Below are positions 18,368 through 26,972 of a stretch of 57,225 nucleotides of DNA, piece by piece. The notes beneath the pieces were generated by a model. That model searched no databases. It was not told the DNA's origin and saw nothing but the letters and a program-made list of their open reading frames with translations. This DNA comes from Sphingomonadales bacterium 39-57-19. Its GTDB lineage: Bacteria; Pseudomonadota; Alphaproteobacteria; Sphingomonadales; Sphingomonadaceae. Every line of letters begins with the position of its first letter. Position 1 is the first letter of the stretch. The position numbers and the translations under genes are program-made. The stretch is from the NCBI GenBank assembly GCA_002282385.1, contig NCJG01000011.1:1-57225 (forward strand), given 5' to 3'.

Positions 18368-19348
18368 ATGAAACTGCTCAAAGTCGTTCCTGACGATACC
18401 AATATCGATTTCCTGAAATGGCGGACATGGGCCTTTGGCATCAGCCTGTTGCTCATGGTCGCGTCGGTTGGCTTGGTGGCCGCAAAGGGCCTGAACTTTG
18501 GTGTCGATTTTATCGGCGGCCAAATGATCCGCGCGACATTTACGCAAAGCGCATCCGCACCGGTTACCGAACTGCGCGAAACCGTCGGTAAGCTCGGCTA
18601 TGGCGATCCGACCATTCAGCGTTTTGGCGCGGAAAATCAGGTCTCGATCCGCATGAAATTGCCGGAAGGCGCAGACAAAAATCCTGAGCTTGCCAATGCC
18701 ATGGCAACAAAGATCACCGACACATTGAAAGCTGGTCACCCCGACGTCCGCATTGACGGCGTGGATTCGGTGTCTGGTAAGGTGTCGGAGGAATTGTTCA
18801 GCAAGGGTATCCTTGCGCTGCTCGCGGCTATGGCCGGTGTATCGATTTATATTTGGTTCCGCTTCGAATGGCAGTTCGGCGTGGGTGCCATCTGGTCGCT
18901 TGTTCACGACGTAACGCTTACCTTCGGCCTGTTCGCGCTGACGGGTTGGGAATTCGACCTGAACATCATCGCGGCCCTGCTGACGATCATCGGTTATTCG
19001 TTGAACGATACCGTGGTTGTCTATGACCGTATTCGCGAGAATCTGATGAAATTCCGCAAGATGGAAATGGCGTCGCTCTTGAACCTTTCGGTGAACGAAA
19101 CATTGTCGCGTACGGTCATGACCAGCGTGTCGATCTCGCTGCCGTTGATCGTCTTGGTGCTGTTTGGGCCAGATGTTATTTTCGGGTTCAGCGCCGCGAT
19201 GGCGTTCGGTATTGTCGTCGGAACATATTCGTCGATTTATCAGGCTGCGCCAATCCTCATCTGGCTTAAGGTTGGTTCGCACAGCTTTGTGCCAACCGAA
19301 GAAGCCGGTTCAAAGGCCGAGCGCATCAGCGAAGGTTTTGAATCTTAA
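18368..19348 (+). CDS. secF: Protein translocase subunit SecF
   Basis: The 326-residue partner of SecD has its first helix near residues 24-40, the FGVDFIGG motif, and a C-terminal five-helix block with SLNDTVVVYDRIREN. GAGGATATAG precedes the ATG. It is the last gene of the operon; a hairpin lies at 19392-19416. Confidence 0.96.
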   Translation: MKLLKVVPDDTNIDFLKWRTWAFGISLLLMVASVGLVAAKGLNFGVDFIGGQMIRATFTQSASAPVTELRETVGKLGYGDPTIQRFGAENQVSIRMKLPEGADKNPELANAMATKITDTLKAGHPDVRIDGVDSVSGKVSEELFSKGILALLAAMAGVSIYIWFRFEWQFGVGAIWSLVHDVTLTFGLFALTGWEFDLNIIAALLTIIGYSLNDTVVVYDRIRENLMKFRKMEMASLLNLSVNETLSRTVMTSVSISLPLIVLVLFGPDVIFGFSAAMAFGIVVGTYSSIYQAAPILIWLKVGSHSFVPTEEAGSKAERISEGFES

Positions 19349-19391
19349 TCCGGACGTCCGGACACCGTCCGGAAAAGTCGGCTAACTGGCG

Positions 19392-19416
19392 GGCATTCTC
19401 TTTTCAGGAGAATGCC
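19392..19416. terminator. Hairpin between secF and the XRE gene
   Basis: GGCATTCTC (19392-19400) pairs with GAGAATGCC (19408-19416) over 9 bp with a TTTTCAG loop. It separates two convergent genes and may stop both, although no long T run follows. Confidence 0.5.
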
Positions 19417-19449
19417 TGCACGTTCGCGGTGATATCCGCACCACGCGCG

Positions 19450-20013
19450 CTACAGCTTGCGAACCAGCCGTACGGCTTTCGCAATCCACGCAGGGTCCGC
19501 AACCACCTGTTGCCGTGCTCCAGCTTCCAGCGGCAGCAGATGCAGCTTGCCTGCCTCGCGGCCCAACAGTCGGCCAAAGAGGAAACGGCCACCGGGGCGT
19601 GGAACTAAAACGTCGAGATTGAGCGCCGATCCAAAAGCGTCAGGCTGAATCTGCTCAAGCCATAATTCGTCACCGCGGCGATATTCGCCCGTTGCCGCGG
19701 CAATACGCAGGCCGACCATCGTTCCGCCCACGTTAGGTACCATGATGCGCTCTTCCTTGGTCGGCGCATGTGTGCCGTCCTCGCTTAAGATGGCGGCCAC
19801 AGGCAAAAACTGCTGATCGGGCAGGGCCACCAAATCGCTCGATTCGACGCCCAAGGCGTCTGCAATGCGGTTAATCCAAATCAGTGACAGCACCCGCGTA
19901 CCGGTCTCCAACCGTCCAATGGTCTGCGCCGTCGTTGCGGGTTTGCACCGTTCCGCCACATCGGCAAGCGTCATCCCCTTGGCCCTGCGCACATCACGAA
20001 TTCGGCTTTGCAT
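19450..20013 (-). CDS. XRE-family regulator with S24/LexA-like C-terminal domain
   Basis: The protein is 187 residues. An N-terminal helix-turn-helix (MQSRIRDVRRAKGMTLADVA, with TTAQTIGRLETGTR as the recognition helix) is joined to a C-terminal beta domain resembling the S24 (LexA/CI) fold. That domain lacks the Ser-Lys autocleavage pair: the GDSM position reads GGTM. The start at 20013 has GGAG eight bases upstream, inside a frame that could also start at 20025. The upstream region shares TTGTAGGAAAG with the region upstream of the lysis operon. Confidence 0.78.
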   Translation of the reverse strand: MQSRIRDVRRAKGMTLADVAERCKPATTAQTIGRLETGTRVLSLIWINRIADALGVESSDLVALPDQQFLPVAAILSEDGTHAPTKEERIMVPNVGGTMVGLRIAAATGEYRRGDELWLEQIQPDAFGSALNLDVLVPRPGGRFLFGRLLGREAGKLHLLPLEAGARQQVVADPAWIAKAVRLVRKL

Positions 20014-20101
20014 AAAATACTCCATCACCAGATAGGTTTTTTCTTTCCTACAATATTTACCACATGGCAAGGGTGATTCGCTGATTAAGCGGAGAATAGA
20101 T

Positions 20102-20617
20102 ATGCCCTCAAAGTCCCATTCAGATCGTAACGTGCCTGATCCACGGCTATTGGCCGAGCGCGGGTTGCGCGAAAGCGGGCCAGTGCCGCGTGATGCGAAA
20201 GCCCGCCGCACGGTGACCGTCAATCTCGCGGAATCGCCGCTTTCATGGTTGCATGCGCGTGGCCACTTGTCGGACCGGCAGATGTTGGCCGGGGAAACGT
20301 TGCGCCGCGATTATGAATCTGCGGCGCTCGGCCCGCATGTCACCATGTCGTGGGAAAATATTCCGATCGGCCGGCAAAAGCGCGCTGCGCCGACGGGCTT
20401 GAACCGGACAGAGCGGATGATGAGCGCAAAGGCGCGGTTCGACGATGCGTTGTCCGCGCTTGGCCCTGACCTGTCGGACATTGCGTGGCGCGTGATTTGC
20501 GTGGGCGAGAGCATGCCTGCGGCAGAACGTGAGATGTCCTGGCCAGTGCGGTCCGGAAAGCTCGTGCTGAAAATTGCGCTCGACCGGCTTGTAACCTTTT
20601 ACCGGATAGCGGGTTAG
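20102..20617 (+). CDS. DUF6456 domain protein
   Basis: The 171-residue protein has a disordered, basic N-terminus and a C-terminal helical domain (LSWLHARGHLSDRQMLAGE through IAWRVICVGESMPAAEREM, LKIALDRLVTFYRI). This is the alphaproteobacterial DUF6456 domain, whose function is not known to me. It is transcribed divergently from the XRE regulator, an arrangement that suggests shared control. GGAG lies eight bases before the ATG. Its last four bases overlap the end of the convergent ABC-F gene. Confidence 0.75.
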   Translation: MPSKSHSDRNVPDPRLLAERGLRESGPVPRDAKARRTVTVNLAESPLSWLHARGHLSDRQMLAGETLRRDYESAALGPHVTMSWENIPIGRQKRAAPTGLNRTERMMSAKARFDDALSALGPDLSDIAWRVICVGESMPAAEREMSWPVRSGKLVLKIALDRLVTFYRIAG

Positions 20618-22416
20618 GTCGCCGCTTCTTCAACCATCATGGCCAACTCTAACCAACGCTCCTCCGCCGCATCCTTTTCGGCGCGCAGTTTTTCGGTCTT
20701 GGCCGTCAGTTCAGCAAATCGCGCCGGGTTCTTCGTGTAGAGCGTCGGCTCGCCCATTTCCTGTTCGGCGGCCGCAACCTCGGCATCGATTTCGGCAATG
20801 CGGCTGGGTAGCAGATCATAGTCGCGCTGGTCTTTGTAGGTCAGCTTAACCCGCTTGGCCGGCGCGGTGTCGCTGCTTGGCTCTGGCCGCGCGGCAGCTT
20901 TCTCGGCCTTTTTCGCTGCGGGTTTGTCGCGCTTGTCCCGCTTGGCTTCCCAATCGGCATAACCGCCCGCAATGATATCGACATGCCCTGATCCATCGAG
21001 GCCCAGAGTGAGCGTCACCGTTCGGTCAAGGAAATCACGGTCATGGCTGACGATCAGAACTGTGCCGTCATAATCGGCAATGACTTCCTGCAGCAGATCC
21101 AACGTTTCAAGGTCAAGGTCGTTTGTGGGTTCATCCAGCACCAGCAAATTGGCCTCACGCGCGAATTCGCGCGCCAACAAAATGCGCGATTGCTCTCCAC
21201 CCGATAGCGAGCCAATCCGCGCCTCAATCAATGCGGGGTCGAACAAAAACTCTTTCAAATAACCCTGAACATGTTTGCGCACGCCGCGTACATCAATCCA
21301 GTCGCTGCCATCGGCGAGTACATCGCGTACGCGCTTTTCGGGGGTCAGCAATTTGCGTTGCTGGTCGATGACGATTCCGGTCAGTGTTGGCGACAGCGTG
21401 ATACTGCCGCTGTCGGGCTGTGTTTCACCGGTCAGGATACGGATTAAGGTCGTTTTGCCGGTGCCGTTCGCGCCGACGATGCCGATGCGGTCGCCGCGCT
21501 GGATACGCAGCGTGAAATCTTTGATAATCGTGCGGTCGCCAAAGCTTTTGCCGATGCCTTCTGCGCTGATGACGGTCTTGGTTTTGCTATCGTCGCTTGA
21601 GGCGGCAAGCTTGGCGGTGCCTTGCGGGCCGATCATTGCGGCGCGTGCGGCCCGCATTTCCCACAGCTTTGCGAGCCGTCCCTGATTGCGCTTACGCCGC
21701 GCAGTGACGCCGCGCTCAAGCCAATGTGCCTCGATCTTCAGCTTGGCATCAAGCCGGTCCGCATTGCGCGCATCTTCGGCATAGACCCGCTCGGTCCACG
21801 CATCATAACCGCCAAAGCCAATCTCATTGCGGCGCAACAGGCCACGGTCCAACCAGAATGTCTGCCGCGTCAGCCGCGTTAAAAACGTCCGGTCATGGCT
21901 GATAACCATGAAGGCGCCGCGATAGCGCGTCAGCCAATCCTCAAGCCATTCAATCGCGGCGAGGTCCAAATGGTTGGTCGGCTCGTCCAGCAACAGCAAA
22001 TCGGGTTCGCTGGCCAATGCGCGGCAAATCGCAGCGCGCCGTTTCTCACCACCGCTTGCGGTCTTGGCTTCGCGGTCCAGATTAATGCCCAATTGGTCCG
22101 CAATGGCGCGCACCGCATATTCGGGCGGGCCTTTTTCGCCATGAATGGCAAAGTCAACGAGCCGGTCGAACGATGTCACGTCGGGGTCTTGTTCCAGCAT
22201 GACGATGTTGGTGCCGGGAACGACAACGCGGTTCCCTTTGTCCGCCTCGACCGAGCCAGCGACCAATTTCATCAACGTTGTTTTGCCCGCGCCATTGCGG
22301 CCAATCAGCGCGAGCCGGTCGCGTGCGCCAATAAACAGGTCGATATCCTGAAACAGCCAGCCGCCACCTTGCTGTAGCGCGAGATTTTCGAATGCGAAGA
22401 TTGGGGGTTGAGACAT
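20614..22416 (-). CDS. ABC-F family ATPase (Uup/EttA-like)
   Basis: The 600-residue protein has two ABC ATPase domains and no membrane segment: Walker A GRNGAGKTT and GANGTGKTT, signatures SGGEKRR and SGGEQSR, and Walker B LLLLDEPTNHLD and LLVLDEPTNDLD. An interdomain linker and a C-terminal coiled coil (YDLLPSRIAEIDAEVAAAEQ region) place it nearest to Uup-type ABC-F proteins, which act on ribosomes or DNA intermediates. The start at 22416 (MSQPPIFAFEN) begins at the usual first strand; the frame runs on to 22851 without family resemblance. Confidence 0.9.
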   Translation of the reverse strand: MSQPPIFAFENLALQQGGGWLFQDIDLFIGARDRLALIGRNGAGKTTLMKLVAGSVEADKGNRVVVPGTNIVMLEQDPDVTSFDRLVDFAIHGEKGPPEYAVRAIADQLGINLDREAKTASGGEKRRAAICRALASEPDLLLLDEPTNHLDLAAIEWLEDWLTRYRGAFMVISHDRTFLTRLTRQTFWLDRGLLRRNEIGFGGYDAWTERVYAEDARNADRLDAKLKIEAHWLERGVTARRKRNQGRLAKLWEMRAARAAMIGPQGTAKLAASSDDSKTKTVISAEGIGKSFGDRTIIKDFTLRIQRGDRIGIVGANGTGKTTLIRILTGETQPDSGSITLSPTLTGIVIDQQRKLLTPEKRVRDVLADGSDWIDVRGVRKHVQGYLKEFLFDPALIEARIGSLSGGEQSRILLAREFAREANLLVLDEPTNDLDLETLDLLQEVIADYDGTVLIVSHDRDFLDRTVTLTLGLDGSGHVDIIAGGYADWEAKRDKRDKPAAKKAEKAAARPEPSSDTAPAKRVKLTYKDQRDYDLLPSRIAEIDAEVAAAEQEMGEPTLYTKNPARFAELTAKTEKLRAEKDAAEERWLELAMMVEEAAT

Positions 22417-22497
22417 ATGCGCTGGCGGATAGGGGGTCGCAACGGGAATGACAATGTCGATGTTGACGATTAACGGCGCATCCAGCACAGACGTCAT

Positions 22498-23346
22498 ATG
22501 CGCACTATTTATCTCAACGGGGCATATGTTCCCGAAATCGACGGCAAAGTATCGGTATTTGACCGGGGCTTTTTGTTTTCTGACTCTGTCTATGAAGTTG
22601 TCTCGGTGCTGGGCGGCAAGCTTGTGGATTTTGACGGCCATGCGCAGCGACTGGCCCGCTCGCTGGGCGAACTGGGCATTAAAGGCGCGCCTGATGCCGC
22701 AGCATGGCTCGCGATTTGCCGCGAACTTGTCGCGCGCAACGCGGTCGAGGAAGGCATGATCTATTGGCAAGTCACGCGCGGCGCGCCGACGGATCGCGAT
22801 TTTGTTTTCCCACCCGAAGGCACAACCCCGACCGTTCTGGCCTTTAGCCAAAGCCGGTCATTGGCAGACACGCCATTGGCAAAGCGCGGGATTCGTGTGG
22901 TGACCTTGCCCGATCTGCGCTGGGGCAGGGCCGATATCAAAACGACGCAATTGCTCTACGCGTCGCTGATGAAAAACGAAGCCATTGCCCGCGGGGTCGA
23001 TGATGCGTGGATGGAACGTGGCGGCGTCGTGACAGAGGGGACCGCGCAAAACGCGCATATCATCACGCATGATGGCGTGCTGGTGACCCATCCCCTGAAC
23101 CGCGAAATCCTGCATGGCATTACCCGTGCCGCTGTTTTGCCATTGGTCGCGCATAGGATCGAAGAGCGGGCGTTTTTGGTCGCAGAGGCGGAACAAGCCG
23201 CTGAGGCTTTTGTTTCGTCGGCATCAGGCTTTGTGATGCCCGTGGTGGAAATAAACGGGAAAGCCATCGGCGATGGAACGCCCGGTTCGGCAACCGTTCA
23301 GCTTCGCCAAGCCTATATCGATTGGGCACGCCAAACCGCGATATAA
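22498..23346 (+). CDS. Class IV aminotransferase (D-amino acid transaminase-like)
   Basis: The protein is 282 residues. It is a PLP-dependent fold-type IV transaminase: YLNGAYVP at the start, FDRGFLFSDSVYE, the PLP lysine in ADIKTTQLL (Lys148), WMERGGVVTEGTAQN with Glu180, and the GITR phosphate-binding turn. Length and motifs fit D-amino acid transaminase, which makes D-Glu/D-Ala precursors for the cell wall; a branched-chain or aminodeoxychorismate-lyase role is possible. It is divergent from the ABC-F gene. Confidence 0.85.
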   Translation: MRTIYLNGAYVPEIDGKVSVFDRGFLFSDSVYEVVSVLGGKLVDFDGHAQRLARSLGELGIKGAPDAAAWLAICRELVARNAVEEGMIYWQVTRGAPTDRDFVFPPEGTTPTVLAFSQSRSLADTPLAKRGIRVVTLPDLRWGRADIKTTQLLYASLMKNEAIARGVDDAWMERGGVVTEGTAQNAHIITHDGVLVTHPLNREILHGITRAAVLPLVAHRIEERAFLVAEAEQAAEAFVSSASGFVMPVVEINGKAIGDGTPGSATVQLRQAYIDWARQTAI

Positions 23347-23373
23347 GTGGCTGGCATCACACAGGAGCATTTC

Positions 23374-24087
23374 ATGCGTAAAATTATTTTTGCCGCGTTG
23401 CTGGCAACCGCAGCTTTGGCGTCGGGCGAAGCGATGGCCACGCAGGTCAATATAACCGCCGCCAACCCCGTCATTGATCTGACGATCACCGAATCTGTCG
23501 ACACCAAGCCAGATATCGCCACCTTCTCCACGGGCGTCCAAACCATGGCACCAACGGCGACCGAGGCGGTTCGGGCGAACAATGTGCAAATGGCGTCGGT
23601 CGTTGCGCGGCTGAAGACATTGGGCATTGCCGAACGCGATATCCAAACCACGCAGATCAGCCTCAACCAGCAATTTGACTATCGCGATGGGCAGCAAATT
23701 TTCAAAGGCTATCAGGCTTCGAACATGGTGACGTCGAAACTGCGCGACCTGAAGAAACTGGGCGCGTTTCTGGATGCGCTCGCTGTCGATGGCGCGACAA
23801 GCTTCAATGGTCCGACGTTCAGCATTGATGATGACAGTGCGTTTCGCGGCGCTGCCCGTGACAAGGTTTGGGCAACGGCAATGAACCGCGCACAAAATCT
23901 TGCACGAAAGGCCGGATATAATGATGTCCGCGTCTTGCGCGTTGAAGAAACCGATAGTCAAGGCGGTGGCTATCCACGGCCCATGGTCATGCGCGCGATG
24001 GATGCGTCTGAAAAGTCTACACCCATTGCGCCGGGTGAATTAAGCGTAGGTGCAACGCTTTCATTCACCTTTGAAATGGTGAAATAA
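23374..24087 (+). CDS. SIMPL domain periplasmic protein (YggE-like)
   Basis: The 237-residue protein has a Sec signal (MRKIIFAALLATAALA, ending EAMA) and a SIMPL/DUF541 domain: ISLNQQFDYRDGQQIFKGYQASN is the typical middle strand, and ARDKVWATAMNRAQNLARKAG the long helix. E. coli YggE is linked to oxidative stress defence; the mechanism is unknown. AGGAG is nine bases before the ATG. The stop is followed by a hairpin at 24095-24117. Confidence 0.88.
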   Translation: MRKIIFAALLATAALASGEAMATQVNITAANPVIDLTITESVDTKPDIATFSTGVQTMAPTATEAVRANNVQMASVVARLKTLGIAERDIQTTQISLNQQFDYRDGQQIFKGYQASNMVTSKLRDLKKLGAFLDALAVDGATSFNGPTFSIDDDSAFRGAARDKVWATAMNRAQNLARKAGYNDVRVLRVEETDSQGGGYPRPMVMRAMDASEKSTPIAPGELSVGATLSFTFEMVK

Positions 24088-24094
24088 TCTTATT

Positions 24095-24117
24095 GGGCCG
24101 GTTGTGATGATCGGCCC
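24095..24117 (+). terminator. Hairpin after the SIMPL gene
   Basis: GGGCCG (24095-24100) pairs with CGGCCC (24112-24117); a weak T-rich stretch follows. It is a probable terminator before the PepSY gene. Confidence 0.55.
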
Positions 24118-24159
24118 CCATTCATTTTACGTTCAATGCCATGGGGGTAGTGCGCAGGA

Positions 24160-24456
24160 ATGTTGAACCGAACTTCAATTTTAGTAGGGCTTTCGGCCAT
24201 TGCGTTGCTGACGGCCTTTCCCGCCGATGCGCGTCGCGGTGAGCAGGACGATGCGCGTCAGGATATGGCGGCTGGAAAGGTGAAATCGCTGCGCGAGATC
24301 GAGGCAAGCGTCGTGCCGCGTATGCGCGGTATGCAATATCTGGGTCCTGAATATGATCCAAGCGCGCAGGTTTACCGGTTGAAGTTCATCAACAAGGACC
24401 GGGTCATCTTCGTCGATGTCGATGGAAAGACCGGCAACGTTCTACGCCAACGCTGA
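24160..24456 (+). CDS. Small periplasmic PepSY-like protein
   Basis: The 98-residue protein has a signal peptide (hydrophobic to AFPADA) followed by one PepSY-like unit: LREIEASVVPRMRGMQYLGPEY, YRLKFI, then IFVDVDGKTGNVL. PepSY units bind or inhibit partners in the periplasm. It lies 72 bp before a two-component pair, so it may modulate the sensor kinase; this is inferred from position only. Confidence 0.75.
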   Translation: MLNRTSILVGLSAIALLTAFPADARRGEQDDARQDMAAGKVKSLREIEASVVPRMRGMQYLGPEYDPSAQVYRLKFINKDRVIFVDVDGKTGNVLRQR

Positions 24457-24528
24457 ATGGATTTTGCGACAGACGGCGAATCTGCTAGCCCGATTTTGGC
24501 AGAATATTTAACAATATAAGGGGACAGC

Positions 24529-25194
24529 ATGCGCATCTTGATCGTCGAAGACGAACCCACATTGGGCAAGCAACTGAAGTCCACCCTTGAAGGTGCTGGT
24601 TACGCGGTTGATTTGTCCACCGACGGCGAAGACGGCCATTATATGGGCTCGACCGAAAATTACGATGCGGTCGTTCTTGACCTTGGCTTGCCCGAAATTG
24701 ACGGCCTCACCGTTCTCGATCGCTGGCGCAAGGAAGGCCGTAAATTCCCCGTTCTGGTTCTGACGGCGCGTGATAGCTGGTCCGACAAGGTGGCTGGCCT
24801 TGATGCGGGTGCCGATGACTATCTGGCCAAGCCATTCCAGACCGAAGAGCTGATCGCGCGCCTTCGTGCGCTCATCCGCCGCGCATCGGGCAATGCTTCG
24901 TCCGAGCTGACCGTTGGCGAGGTTCGTCTTGATACACGCTCAGGCCGCGTCACGCTGGCTGGGCAACCCGTGAAGCTGACCGCGCAGGAATATAAATTGC
25001 TGTCCTACCTGATGCACCACAAGGGCAAGGTTGTTTCGCGGACCGAGTTGATTGAGCATATTTATGATCAGGATTTTGACCGCGATTCCAACACGATTGA
25101 GGTGTTCGTAACGCGCATCCGCAAAAAGCTTGGCCAAGAGGTTATCTCGACGATCCGCGGCCTTGGCTATAGCCTTGAGGAACCGGTCAGCTGA
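24529..25194 (+). CDS. OmpR-family response regulator
   Basis: The protein is 221 residues. The receiver domain has acidic residues VEDE, phospho-acceptor Asp51 (VLDLGLPEIDG), Thr79 and Lys101; it is followed by a winged-helix DNA-binding domain (LTAQEYKLLSYL, TELIEHIYDQDFDRDSNTIEVFVTRIRKK). AAGGGGA precedes the ATG. It is co-transcribed with the kinase 14 bp downstream; the pair resembles PhoP/QseB-type systems. Confidence 0.93.
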   Translation: MRILIVEDEPTLGKQLKSTLEGAGYAVDLSTDGEDGHYMGSTENYDAVVLDLGLPEIDGLTVLDRWRKEGRKFPVLVLTARDSWSDKVAGLDAGADDYLAKPFQTEELIARLRALIRRASGNASSELTVGEVRLDTRSGRVTLAGQPVKLTAQEYKLLSYLMHHKGKVVSRTELIEHIYDQDFDRDSNTIEVFVTRIRKKLGQEVISTIRGLGYSLEEPVS

Positions 25195-25208
25195 ACCCGC
25201 CGGTCGCC

Positions 25209-26588
25209 ATGAAAACGGCCAATCAAGCACCGACGTGGCGAAGCCAGTTTCAGAGCACGGGTTCGCTGACCCGCCGAATGATTCTGACCGCTGCGGCGTG
25301 GATTACGATATTGTTGATCGGTGGCGGCGCCGCGCTTGACCGCGTGTTGGTCAATTCGGTCGAGCAGAATTTCGACAATCAGCTCGAATATGTCCTGACC
25401 GCGATGATTGCTTCGGCGGAAATCGGTCCCGATGGTGAAATCCGGATGAACCGCCCGTTGGGCGATCAGCGCTTTCTTGAGCCCAACAGCGGCCTATATT
25501 GGCAAATCACCGGGAAGGGCGCGATGCCGTTTCCGTCGCGGTCATTATGGGACCGCGCATTGAGTGCGCCGGCCAATCATAACGACCAAGCCGTTCATTT
25601 CCGGAACAGCAACGAATTTAACGACGAACCGCTGCGCATTGCCGAACGCGCGATCAAGCTGCCCGATTCCGACATCGCATGGACCTTCATGGTTGCGCAA
25701 AGCCGTGACAGCCTTGATCGGCAAATTATCGAGCTACGGTCCGTTCTGGTAACGAGTTTTCTTTTGCTCGGTCTTGGCCTCATTATCTTGGCGGCGCTCC
25801 AGACATTTTATGGCCTATGGCCCCTGCGTGCGGTGCGCAAAGCGATCGCGCAGATGCGTAGTGGCCGTGAAAGCCGGGTTACCGACGCTTTGCCCGACGA
25901 AGTCATGCCGATGGTCAATGAACTGAATGCCTTGCTGGACCATAATGAGAAGCAAGCCGAAGAATCGCGGCGTCATGCCGGGAATTTGGCCCATGCGCTC
26001 AAAACGCCGCTCACGGTCATCATGAACAGTGCCACCGCGCAATCACCAGACCTCGCCGACACCATCATTCGCGAAGCCACGACGATGCGGCGTCAGGTCG
26101 ACCACCATTTGGCGCGTGCGCGTGCCGTGGGACGGCGCGGGCATAGCCATAGCCGCGCGCAAATATGGGACAGCCTTGAGTCCGTCGAACGCGCCGTCAG
26201 CCGCCTATATGCGCATGTCCGGCTCGACATGGCGGGCGACAAGGAAATTTCCGCGCGTGTTGAACGGCAGGATCTCGATGAAATGCTCGGCAACTTGATC
26301 GAAAATGCAGCCAAATATGGCGGCGGCAGCGTGTTTGTGACGGTCGAAGACGCAGGCGATTTTGTCGAAATGCTTATTGAGGACGATGGGAAAGGCATAC
26401 CCGAAGCCGAGCGGGAGCGCTTGTTCGATCGCGGTGCGCGCCTAGATACCGGTAAGCCGGGCACTGGCCTTGGCTTGGCGATTGTTCGCGATGTTGTGGA
26501 AATTTACGGCGGGACCGTCGGGCTTGAAGAAAGCGAAGATTTGGGCGGGTTGCTCGTGCGCCTTAGGTTGCCCAAAGCGACAAGTTAA
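25209..26588 (+). CDS. Membrane sensor histidine kinase
   Basis: The 459-residue protein has two membrane helices (about 25-45 and 178-203) around a periplasmic sensor domain, then HAMP, a dimerisation domain with phospho-His in NLAHALKTPLTVI, and an ATPase domain (NLIENAAKYGG, DDGKGI, GTGLGLAIV). HALKTPL replaces the more common HELRTPL, as in PhoQ-like kinases. It is the partner of the preceding regulator. The signal sensed is unknown. Confidence 0.92.
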   Translation: MKTANQAPTWRSQFQSTGSLTRRMILTAAAWITILLIGGGAALDRVLVNSVEQNFDNQLEYVLTAMIASAEIGPDGEIRMNRPLGDQRFLEPNSGLYWQITGKGAMPFPSRSLWDRALSAPANHNDQAVHFRNSNEFNDEPLRIAERAIKLPDSDIAWTFMVAQSRDSLDRQIIELRSVLVTSFLLLGLGLIILAALQTFYGLWPLRAVRKAIAQMRSGRESRVTDALPDEVMPMVNELNALLDHNEKQAEESRRHAGNLAHALKTPLTVIMNSATAQSPDLADTIIREATTMRRQVDHHLARARAVGRRGHSHSRAQIWDSLESVERAVSRLYAHVRLDMAGDKEISARVERQDLDEMLGNLIENAAKYGGGSVFVTVEDAGDFVEMLIEDDGKGIPEAERERLFDRGARLDTGKPGTGLGLAIVRDVVEIYGGTVGLEESEDLGGLLVRLRLPKATS

Positions 26589-26876
26589 TCAGCTGGCGTC
26601 GCGGATCTGCTGATGATGGCGGATGACTTCGTCGATGATGAAGCGCAGGAATTTTTCGGTAAAATCAGGATCAAGCTTCGCATCGCGGGCCAGTTGGCGA
26701 AGCCGTTCAATCTGCCGTTCTTCGCGGGCAGGGTCGGCTGGCGGTAGCGCCGATTTCGCCTTAAACTCGCCCACCGCCTGCGTTATTTTAAACCGCTCAG
26801 CCAGCATGAATACGAGCGCGGCATCGATATTGTCGATGCTTTCACGAAAACGGGTGAGGGTTTCTTGATCGTCCAT
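26589..26876 (-). CDS. Chorismate mutase, AroQ type
   Basis: The 95-residue protein is all-helical. The AroQ residues are present: the first helix RFRESIDNIDAALVFMLAERFKIT, then VGEFKA with the substrate-binding Lys, EERQIERL, and a final helix FTEKFLRFIIDEVIRHHQ. It converts chorismate to prephenate for Phe/Tyr. The start at 26876 (MDDQETLTRFR) is chosen because the family begins there; the ribosome-binding site is weak. It is divergent from the prenyl synthase. Confidence 0.88.
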   Translation of the reverse strand: MDDQETLTRFRESIDNIDAALVFMLAERFKITQAVGEFKAKSALPPADPAREERQIERLRQLARDAKLDPDFTEKFLRFIIDEVIRHHQQIRDAS

Positions 26877-26972
26877 GACTGCATACTGTGCCGATATTGA
26901 CTGCAACGGACAAGAGGAAATACGCCATTTGCACTTGCCTTGCGACGCGGCTGTCGTCAGAGCGAAACGATT

